A DNA stretch of 64,000 nt, taken from the NCBI RefSeq assembly GCF_020694005.1, contig NZ_CP073013.1, forward strand, positions 558,001 through 622,000, in the 5' to 3' direction. The DNA comes from Marinomonas profundi. Its GTDB lineage: Bacteria > Pseudomonadota > Gammaproteobacteria > Pseudomonadales > Marinomonadaceae. The notes under the pieces were generated by a model. The model saw only the letters and a program-made list of their open reading frames with translations, had not been told where the DNA came from and did not search any database. Below are positions 56,938-64,000 of the stretch, piece after piece (the first letter of the stretch is position 1; every line of letters starts with the position of its first letter). The translations under genes and the position numbers were made by a program.

Positions 56938-57330
56938 ATGCAATACACCCTGTTTATTACAGGTTCCCCATATCAAAGCAAAGCTTGCCACACGGCACTG
57001 CGCTTTATTCGAGCCGCCTTAAATACATACCCTAATAGCATCAAAGGGGTGTTTTTTTATGAAGATGCGGTGCTGATTGGCAACCAAACAGCGCAACCAC
57101 CCAGAGACGAGATAAACCTGACGCACGCTTGGCAAGAGATCGCACAACAACACAATGTGCCCTTGTATTTGTGCATCGCCGCCGCGGTAAGACGAGGCAT
57201 TATCAGCGAAAGTGAAAGTCGTCGTTATGAACTGGACCAACACACCCTAGCCGACCACTTTCAGCTTGAAGGTTTAGGCACACTGGTTGACCTAATGAAC
57301 ACCACCAACAACGTCATTCAGTTTAGGTAA
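56938..57330 (+). CDS. tusD: Sulfurtransferase complex subunit TusD
   Basis: The 130-residue DsrE-family protein accepts persulfide sulfur from TusA and passes it to TusE, leading to 2-thiouridine in tRNA by MnmA. The active Cys is in LYLCIAAAVRRGI (about residue 80). It is first in the tusDCBE operon, with only 4 bases before tusC. Confidence 0.95.
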   Translation: MQYTLFITGSPYQSKACHTALRFIRAALNTYPNSIKGVFFYEDAVLIGNQTAQPPRDEINLTHAWQEIAQQHNVPLYLCIAAAVRRGIISESESRRYELDQHTLADHFQLEGLGTLVDLMNTTNNVIQFR

Positions 57331-57334
57331 CGCC

Positions 57335-57679
57335 ATGAAACACACCTTAATCCATCTAAACAGCAGCCCCTATTCTAGCTTGGCCTGCAAAGAGGGCCTT
57401 GACCTTGCTTTGGTTTTAGCCACCTTTGAGCAACCCGTCGATCTGTGCCTATCGGGAGCCGCTTTGGCGCTTTTAACCCTTAAGCAAAACCCCACAACCG
57501 AGCAAGGCAAGAATTTGCACAAGCTACTAGATGGCCTCGAATTTTACGACATTGAAAACGTCTTCATTCAAGCCAATCAACGGCTTGATCCCAATACCAC
57601 GTGGCAAGGCATTCAACCGCTCAATGATGCAGAATGGCATGCCATGTTTTCCCACTACCCACAGGTTTTTCGGTTTTAA
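57335..57679 (+). CDS. tusC: Sulfurtransferase complex subunit TusC
   Basis: The 114-residue DsrF-like protein is part of the TusBCD hexamer. It has SSPYSSLACKEGLDLALVLA and a C-terminal ALNDAEWHAMFSHYPQV-like tail. It overlaps no gene and ends 2 bases before tusB. The protein is probably structural in the complex. Confidence 0.92.
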   Translation: MKHTLIHLNSSPYSSLACKEGLDLALVLATFEQPVDLCLSGAALALLTLKQNPTTEQGKNLHKLLDGLEFYDIENVFIQANQRLDPNTTWQGIQPLNDAEWHAMFSHYPQVFRF

Positions 57680-57681
57680 TA

Positions 57682-57969
57682 ATGCAACTTCACCAAATAA
57701 ATCAACTCGACTACCCAGCAACACTGGAAACAACATGGCAAAATAGCCTACAAAGCGGCGACCAAATATTGCTGATTGAAGCCGGCATTTTGCGAATCAT
57801 CCAACACGCCGATGCAATGCAAAAATTAATCGCAGAAAAAAACATTACACTCTATTATTTGCAAAGCGATGCAACGGCTTATGGCCTTTCACCCAATCTA
57901 GGAACAGCCTTATCAGATGAAAAATGGGTCGAATTAACCTTTGCCGCCAAAGCAAACATAAGTTGGTAA
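57682..57969 (+). CDS. tusB: Sulfurtransferase complex subunit TusB
   Basis: The 95-residue DsrH-like protein starts MQLHQINQLDYPA at ATG 57682, just after the tusC stop. It includes GDQILLIEAGILRII and the C-terminal LSDEKWVELTFAAKANISW, typical for TusB. It completes the TusBCD complex. A longer frame to 57634 would overlap tusC and is not preferred. Confidence 0.92.
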   Translation: MQLHQINQLDYPATLETTWQNSLQSGDQILLIEAGILRIIQHADAMQKLIAEKNITLYYLQSDATAYGLSPNLGTALSDEKWVELTFAAKANISW

Positions 57970-57974
57970 GCACA

Positions 57975-58295
57975 ATGACAGACAAAAATTTAGCACTCGA
58001 TGAAGAAGGTTACTTACTGAATTTACAAGACTGGACGCCCGAGCTTGCCAATCAACTAGCCCAAGAGCTTGAACTAGAATTAACAGACGCCCATTGGGAA
58101 ATTATTACTTTATTGCGCGAATTTTACCAAGAATTTGAAGTGTCGCCCGCGATGCGCCCACTGGTCAAAGCCGTTAGCAAAAAGCTTGGGGCTGAAAAAG
58201 GTCGCAGTATTTATTTAATGACGCTTTTTCCCGGCAGCCCGCCTAAACTCGCGGCAAAAATTGCAGGCCTTCCCAAACCTGCGAATTGCCTTTAA
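57975..58295 (+). CDS. tusE: Sulfurtransferase TusE (DsrC-like)
   Basis: The 106-residue DsrC-family carrier ends with GLPKPANCL, containing the conserved penultimate Cys that bears the persulfide. It has DEEGYLLNLQDWTPELA and EFYQEFEVSPAMRPLVK. It takes sulfur from TusBCD and gives it to MnmA. ATG 57975 follows the tusB stop by 5 bases. It is last in the operon and convergent with vapC by 4 bases. Confidence 0.95.
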   Translation: MTDKNLALDEEGYLLNLQDWTPELANQLAQELELELTDAHWEIITLLREFYQEFEVSPAMRPLVKAVSKKLGAEKGRSIYLMTLFPGSPPKLAAKIAGLPKPANCL

Positions 58296-58693
58296 TTAAC
58301 CCAATTGACCAATCGAATACCTGGCGCATTTTCAAATTGCTTTATATTATTGGTAACCACAATCAAACCCAGCGATCTAGCGTGACCCGCGATCATTTCA
58401 TCATAAGGACCAATAGGACGACCTATTTTCTTCAACTCCGCTCTAAGCTGACCAGTATGAGTCGCTGCATCACTGCCATAAGGCAATACCTCTAAACGCG
58501 CAGCAAATCCCTCAATTTCTCGAAGATTTCGATCTACCGCAGCAGATGCCTCTGCACCGTAAATCAGCTCCATCAGTGTGATTATCGAAATACACATCTG
58601 ACCATCATGGGCCTTGAATGCTTCGCGCACTTCCTTAGGCTTATTTTTGATAGTGTAAATAGCAATATTTGTATCAAGCATGTACTTCAACAT
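58292..58693 (-). CDS. vapC: VapC-type PIN toxin
   Basis: The 133-residue PIN-domain RNase begins MLKYMLDTNIAIYTIK with the first catalytic Asp. Further acidic residues sit in LMELIYGAEAS and GPYDEMIAGHARSLG, then LIVVTNNIKQFENAPGI. These are the four acidic positions of VapC. Its start overlaps the vapB stop at 58693. VapC toxins cut tRNA-fMet or other stable RNA. The pair sits between core genes, a sign of gain. Confidence 0.92.
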   Translation of the reverse strand: MLKYMLDTNIAIYTIKNKPKEVREAFKAHDGQMCISIITLMELIYGAEASAAVDRNLREIEGFAARLEVLPYGSDAATHTGQLRAELKKIGRPIGPYDEMIAGHARSLGLIVVTNNIKQFENAPGIRLVNWVN

Positions 58694-58923
58694 TAAAAAG
58701 ACTCTCGATCTTGATGAGCAGGCTCTTCCCGGCTAGACATAAAATCGGCTGACACACCTTCGCTATCGAACCAAGTATCCCACGACTCTCCGGCAGGCAT
58801 AATAATGCGAGCTCGTCCTTGCACTACAATATCTACCTGCTTAACGGTATCAGGGTAAGCTACCAGCTTTGGAAGTCGCAGTGCCTGACTCTTGTTACTC
58901 TTAAAAATACTTGCTCGCTCCAT
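58693..58923 (-). CDS. vapB: VapB-type antitoxin
   Basis: The 76-residue protein has an AbrB/SpoVT-like N-terminus (RASIFKSNKSQALRLPKLVA), the DNA-binding part of VapB, and an acidic C-terminal tail (SWDTWFDSEGVSADFMS) for toxin binding. It would neutralise VapC and repress the operon together with it. Gene order antitoxin-toxin is standard. Confidence 0.9.
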   Translation of the reverse strand: MERASIFKSNKSQALRLPKLVAYPDTVKQVDIVVQGRARIIMPAGESWDTWFDSEGVSADFMSSREEPAHQDRESF

Positions 58924-58965
58924 TTTAACGCTCCTCTTTACGGTATATCCCTATAGTATATCCCT

Positions 58966-59709
58966 TCAATATTTTCCGTACCATTCTAATTTTTTATGCA
59001 AGGTCACCACTTCCCCAATGATCAATAATGCTGGGGATTTAGCGTCATTTGCTATCGATACCTCATACACATCTTGGATAGTGGAAGTGAACACTCGCTG
59101 TTCACTAGTGGTGCCTTTTTCCACAATCGCTACCGGCATAGATGGACTCATACCAAAGCGCATCAACGACTGAGTGATGTCTTTAAGGCCTGTTAAGCCC
59201 ATATAAATGACCAAGGTCTGCGCTGGATGCACCAACTCCTCCCAAGGTAACTCTGTTGTGCCGTCTTTCAAATGACCTGTGAGGAATCGAACCGACTGAG
59301 CATAATCTCGATGGGTTAAAGGAATCCCCGCATAAGCCGCACAACCTGCTGCCGCAGTGACACCCGGAACCACTTCAAAAGGCACACCTTCTTCTATTAA
59401 CTCCTCAAGCTCCTCTCCACCTCGCCCAAAGATAAAAGGATCGCCGCCTTTTAGGCGAACCACCATATGACCCTCTTTTGCCTTAGCGGCAAGCAGACTG
59501 TTAATCTCCTCTTGTGGAAGACTGTGCAGAGACTTAGCTTTTCCCACGTACATTTTTTCGGCTGACTCAGGAATGAGCGCAATAATGTCTTTGCCAACCA
59601 AGCGATCATACAAAACCACATCGGCCATTTTTAATAAACGATACGCTTTTAACGTCAACAACTCAGGATCACCTGGACCCGCACCAATCAAATAGACCTT
59701 GCCCGTCAT
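58966..59709 (-). CDS. cobA: Uroporphyrinogen-III C-methyltransferase
   Basis: The 247-residue SUMT has [20 protein letters not shown] at the N-terminus, [18 protein letters not shown] and [20 protein letters not shown]. It uses SAM to methylate uroporphyrinogen III to precorrin-2, the branch to siroheme and cobalamin. It lacks the CysG N-terminal oxidase-chelatase. Siroheme for sulfite or nitrite reductase is the likely use. Confidence 0.95.
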   Translation of the reverse strand: MTGKVYLIGAGPGDPELLTLKAYRLLKMADVVLYDRLVGKDIIALIPESAEKMYVGKAKSLHSLPQEEINSLLAAKAKEGHMVVRLKGGDPFIFGRGGEELEELIEEGVPFEVVPGVTAAAGCAAYAGIPLTHRDYAQSVRFLTGHLKDGTTELPWEELVHPAQTLVIYMGLTGLKDITQSLMRFGMSPSMPVAIVEKGTTSEQRVFTSTIQDVYEVSIANDAKSPALLIIGEVVTLHKKLEWYGKY

Positions 59710-59763
59710 AACTTTCTATTTCCACTTTTTAATTTGTACTTTTCAACTGGTGCTTAATGTAAA

Positions 59764-59785
59764 AAAAGCCTCTAGTGAGGCTTTT
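59764..59785 (-). terminator. Terminator between serS and cobA
   Basis: AAAAGCCTC and GAGGCTTTT form a 9-bp stem with a 4-base loop. On the minus strand it ends in seven T after serS. Confidence 0.87.
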
Positions 59786-59819
59786 CATTTAAAAACACTA
59801 GCACTTGAAACGAATAGCG

Positions 59820-61160
<1,341 letters not shown>

Positions 61161-61187
61161 TTAGGCTGTTTTCAATAATAACCGCGA

Positions 61188-61559
61188 TTAAAATACACGT
61201 GTTACCGCGATTCCAACCGCCAAACCAACAACACCTAAAATGCAACTCAATAATAAATAGCTTATGGCACTTAGCCAAGCCTGCATGTTAATAAGTGAGA
61301 CAATTTCCAACGAAAAAGTCGAAAAAGTCGTAAACGCACCTAAAAAACCCACCATAACAAGCGGTCGATAAGGCTCAAGCGACGGCATACGCTCACTAAC
61401 AATCACAAACGCAATGCCCATCAACACACAGCCCAAAACATTAACAAGCAGGGTCGCCAGCGGAAAATGGTGATGCCAAGTGGTGTTAATCCACCTTGTC
61501 ATACCATAACGACTCAAGGCACCAAACGCTCCACCAAAAGCAATCATAAAATACATCAT
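61188..61559 (-). CDS. crcB: Fluoride exporter CrcB/Fluc
   Basis: The 123-residue dual-topology channel has four membrane segments and the family motifs GGAFGALSRYGMTRW near the N-terminus and VGFLGAFTTFSTFSLE with the conserved Thr/Phe residues near 75-90. It exports fluoride as a dimer. I chose ATG 61559, which starts MMYFMIAFGGAFG; a frame extension to 61622 would overlap rarA. No fluoride riboswitch is visible in the short upstream gap. Confidence 0.93.
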   Translation of the reverse strand: MMYFMIAFGGAFGALSRYGMTRWINTTWHHHFPLATLLVNVLGCVLMGIAFVIVSERMPSLEPYRPLVMVGFLGAFTTFSTFSLEIVSLINMQAWLSAISYLLLSCILGVVGLAVGIAVTRVF

Positions 61560-61611
61560 GTGTCTCTCACACCTCTTTTGTAATAAGGAACCAAGCAGTA
61601 TAAAAAATCGA

Positions 61612-62976
61612 CTAAGACTCATAACGCTGTTGCGGGCTTTGATCGTCTAAATCGGCTAACCAAGCCAACTTATCATTAATTTTTTTCTCTAAGCCGCGAT
61701 CCGTCGGCTGATAAAAACGCCTATCAGCCAATTCTTCTGGCAGATAGTTCTCACCCGCCGCATAAGCGTGCTCTTCATTATGGGCATAGCGATATTCATC
61801 CCCATGTCCCATGCTTTTCGCCAACGAGGTCGGCGCATTACGCAAGTGAACCGGCACCTCATAACTGGGCTGTGCCGCAACATCAGACATCGCCTGATTA
61901 AAAGCTTTGTACACTGCGTTGCTCTTAGGCGCACACGCCATATACACCGCCGCTTGGGCAATCGCTCGATTACCCTCACCGGGCCCAACACGCTCAAACA
62001 CATCCCATGCGTTTAAACCAATTTGCAAGGCACGCGGATCGGCATTACCAATGTCTTCTGAGGCAATAGCGAGCAAGCGGCGCGCAATATACAAAGGATC
62101 ACAACCTCCGTCGAGCATGCGCGCCATCCAATACAAGGCACCATCAGGCGAAGAACCACGAACAGACTTATGAAACGCCGAAATTTGGTCGTAAAACACA
62201 TCGCCTTTACGATCAAAACGCCGCACACTGCCGCCCAGCACATCTTCAAGTTGCGCCTGTGTCACCTGACTTCCAGGCTCCACCAGATCCGACAAAATTT
62301 CTAAAAAGTTGAGACCGCGACGAATATCCCCATCAGCGGCTTGCGCCAAAACAGACAAAAAATACTCGTCTATTTGAAGGCTATTTCCTTGAGAACCGTT
62401 GGCAATACCTTTTTCATCGCTCTGCAAGGCACGAACCAACGCCTGCTTAATGTCGTCGGCGGTTGGCGTTTTTAAGCGATAAACACGCGCTCTCGACAAC
62501 AAAGCAGAATTCAATTCAAAGGCCGGATTTTCCGTAGTGGCACCAATAAACAAAAAGGTGCCATCTTCAATAAAAGGCAAAAACGCATCTTGCTGAGACT
62601 TATTGAAGCGATGCACTTCATCTACAAACAACACCGTCTGAGTGCCATTCATCATGCGCAATTGCTTGGCTTGATCAACCGCCGCACGAATCTCTTTTAC
62701 CCCCGACATAACCGCCGATATCTCAATAAACTGCGCATCAAGCGCATGAGACAACAGCTTCGCAAAGGTGGTTTTACCCACGCCCGGCGGCCCCCACAGA
62801 ATAAAAGAATGACAATGACCTGTTTCGACCATTCTGCGTAACGGCTTTCCCGGCCCCACCAAGTGCGATTGTCCGATATAATCATCCAAGCGGGTTGGTC
62901 GCATTCTGGCCGCCAGAGGCTGATACGCCTCTGTTGGTATGGCTGAAAAAAGATTGTCCGAGAAAAGGTCTTTCAT
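61612..62976 (-). CDS. rarA: Replication-associated recombination protein A
   Basis: The 454-residue AAA+ ATPase (MgsA/Mgs1 family) has Walker A in [16 protein letters not shown] (about 60), Walker B in [15 protein letters not shown] and sensor 1 region [13 protein letters not shown]. It acts at stalled replication forks. Its ATG overlaps the lolA stop, so the two are translationally coupled, as in many gammaproteobacteria. Confidence 0.96.
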   Translation of the reverse strand: MKDLFSDNLFSAIPTEAYQPLAARMRPTRLDDYIGQSHLVGPGKPLRRMVETGHCHSFILWGPPGVGKTTFAKLLSHALDAQFIEISAVMSGVKEIRAAVDQAKQLRMMNGTQTVLFVDEVHRFNKSQQDAFLPFIEDGTFLFIGATTENPAFELNSALLSRARVYRLKTPTADDIKQALVRALQSDEKGIANGSQGNSLQIDEYFLSVLAQAADGDIRRGLNFLEILSDLVEPGSQVTQAQLEDVLGGSVRRFDRKGDVFYDQISAFHKSVRGSSPDGALYWMARMLDGGCDPLYIARRLLAIASEDIGNADPRALQIGLNAWDVFERVGPGEGNRAIAQAAVYMACAPKSNAVYKAFNQAMSDVAAQPSYEVPVHLRNAPTSLAKSMGHGDEYRYAHNEEHAYAAGENYLPEELADRRFYQPTDRGLEKKINDKLAWLADLDDQSPQQRYES

Positions 62977-63602
62977 TACTGACCTTCTACAATCACATCC
63001 ACATTATCGGGCAAATCTAAAACAAAATTCTCTTTCGCCACGCCTTCATGTGTTTCAACATTTTTGAACTCAATCACCGTCGTCTGGCCTAGCGCGTCCA
63101 AAATACTCATGGCGCTAATCACTTTGTCACGGAATGATAAGGTCAAGGTTTGAAATAGGTCTTGGTCTTCTTTCGGCGCCAAACTGAATTTCTCTTTGCC
63201 TAACGCGGTTACCTCATAGTGCGGCAACACTTCTGCAGCAGGCTGCCCCAACAAGGCCGCTGGGGAATTCCCCACCGCACCAGACAAAGGCTTTTTGGTT
63301 GCTTGCTCTAAATCCACATCCCAGACGGTAATATATTTACCATCAGAAATAATCCGTTGCGCAAAGGGTGTCACACTGTCCCAAACAAACTGATTAGGCT
63401 TCGCCAGTAAGAAAATCCCTTCGCTGACTTGCAACTGCTTGCCTTTTTCATCGTAAGTCACTTGGCGAAATTCCCCTTCAATATTGCGGTTCATTTCCAA
63501 CAAATTTTCAATGTTATTTATGGCGTCTTCAGCCTGTACGGTCACAGACTGAAACGCGAGAACAACCCCAAGCACCGTAATGGCGATCAATTTATTTAAC
63601 AA
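62976..63602 (-). CDS. lolA: Outer-membrane lipoprotein carrier LolA
   Basis: The protein of about 208 residues has a signal peptide ([21 protein letters not shown]), then [29 protein letters not shown] and the C-terminal [16 protein letters not shown] of LolA. It ferries lipoproteins from LolCDE to LolB across the periplasm. I chose TTG 63602, with GGAGA 6 bases upstream, since the longer frame has no ribosome site and would place 19 residues before the signal. Confidence 0.92.
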   Translation of the reverse strand: MLNKLIAITVLGVVLAFQSVTVQAEDAINNIENLLEMNRNIEGEFRQVTYDEKGKQLQVSEGIFLLAKPNQFVWDSVTPFAQRIISDGKYITVWDVDLEQATKKPLSGAVGNSPAALLGQPAAEVLPHYEVTALGKEKFSLAPKEDQDLFQTLTLSFRDKVISAMSILDALGQTTVIEFKNVETHEGVAKENFVLDLPDNVDVIVEGQ

Positions 63603-63637
63603 AATATTTCTCCACAAAAAACAATATAAATCAGCCC

Positions 63638-63714
63638 ATTGTAGGCTAAATAACGTCACACGCCTGATAACGGTCGTCCCTCCCTCATCAGGCCTACAAA
63701 ATCATGCAACCACC
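63638..63714. repeat. REP-like 77-bp repeat, copy 1
   Basis: Starts ATTGTAGGCTAAATAACG and matches the 63891-63967 copy except for about three substitutions. GCCTGAT (63662-63668) and ATCAGGC form an internal hairpin, and GTAGGC/GCCTAC outer arms can also pair. Confidence 0.85.
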
Positions 63715-63719
63715 AAAAC

Positions 63720-63760
63720 GTAGGCCGGATGAATCGAGGTACGAAGATGTAATCCGGCGT
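63720..63760. repeat. REP-like palindrome
   Basis: GTAGGCCGGAT and later ATCCGGCG flank a short loop, the form of gammaproteobacterial REP sequences. A further copy of GTAGGCCGG begins at 63992 and runs off the window. Confidence 0.7.
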
Positions 63761-63890
63761 TTAATGATGCCCTATGAAAACAAATCCGCACAAAACCACC
63801 GCCATCAACATCACACGGCACACGGCACACGACAAATCTCGTCTTGTCGGGCTAAAGCCACGACCTACAAAACCCTATGTAAATCAAACA

Positions 63891-63967
63891 ATTGTAGGCT
63901 AAATAACGTCACACGCCTGATAACGATCGTCCCTCCCTCATCCGGCCTACAAAATCATGCAACCGCC
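63891..63967. repeat. REP-like 77-bp repeat, copy 2
   Basis: Direct copy of 63638-63714, 253 bases downstream. The hairpin arm reads ATCCGGC instead of ATCAGGC. Confidence 0.85.
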
Positions 63968-64000
63968 ACCAAAACCGCATAAACCAAAAACGTAGGCCGG

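Larger units (their letters stand above)
63603..64000. other. Repeat-rich gene-free end region
   Basis: There is no convincing gene here. The region holds two 77-bp direct copies and REP-like palindromes containing GTAGGCCGGAT, described in separate entries. Confidence 0.7.

Overview
The window looks like the chromosome of a marine gammaproteobacterium, most likely an Oceanospirillaceae member close to Marinomonas. This is a judgement from the housekeeping gene set and protein flavour, not from a database search. The core genes (uvrB, pyrF, lapAB, ihfB, ppa, trxB, gsk, trpS, recCBD, pgsA, uvrC, uvrY/gacA, tusDCBE, serS, crcB, rarA, lolA) read like close relatives of E. coli or Pseudomonas genes.

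Positions 1-21.7 kb are accessory DNA. A recombinase-like gene is split by a complete IS66-family element (339-3179, 8-bp target duplication CAATGTCT). It overlaps a second, very large tyrosine recombinase (3650-6208). A second integration module follows: xis-like gene, integrase, an unknown gene and a Xre/MbcA/ParS-like antitoxin on the minus strand, with a divergent HTH regulator. Then comes a tightly overlapping eight-gene minus-strand operon (21373 down to 9326): HTH regulator, HsdM, DUF4062 protein, AlbA_2/RecG-like ATPase, a second HsdM, HsdS, HsdR and an RloC/PrrC-like ATPase with a zinc hook and a putative anticodon-nuclease triad. This compound type I restriction locus is the best candidate for an unusual defence system. 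The region ends at tRNA-Val, whose 3' end faces the island, so this tRNA is the probable integration site.

21.8-48.7 kb is core genome: uvrB with a small coupled gene, a SulP transporter, a ComEA-like protein, pyrF, lapB-lapA, ihfB, ppa, trxB, a MoeB-like enzyme, gsk, a CheW protein, a Tim44-like membrane protein, trpS, the recC-recB-recD operon, two tRNA-Ala genes, an EAL-HDOD protein, tRNA-Leu(CAA), a YciA thioesterase, a lipoprotein and a CPXCG protein.

48.7-50.3 kb is a small accessory patch with an AbiEii-type nucleotidyltransferase toxin locus. From 50.3 kb the core resumes: a tRNA Gly-Cys-Leu cluster, pgsA, uvrC, a GacA/UvrY regulator, a DnaT-like and lambda-P-like primosome pair, hpf, a Bax1-I protein, tusDCBE for tRNA 2-thiolation, a VapBC pair, cobA, serS, crcB, rarA and lolA. 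The window ends in REP-like repeats.

Functional links visible here are DNA repair (uvrB, uvrC, recBCD, rarA), envelope homeostasis (lapAB, lolA, pgsA), translation (eight tRNAs or their enzymes trpS and serS, tus, hpf) and mobile defence (type I RM with a putative tRNase, AbiE-like and VapBC toxins).
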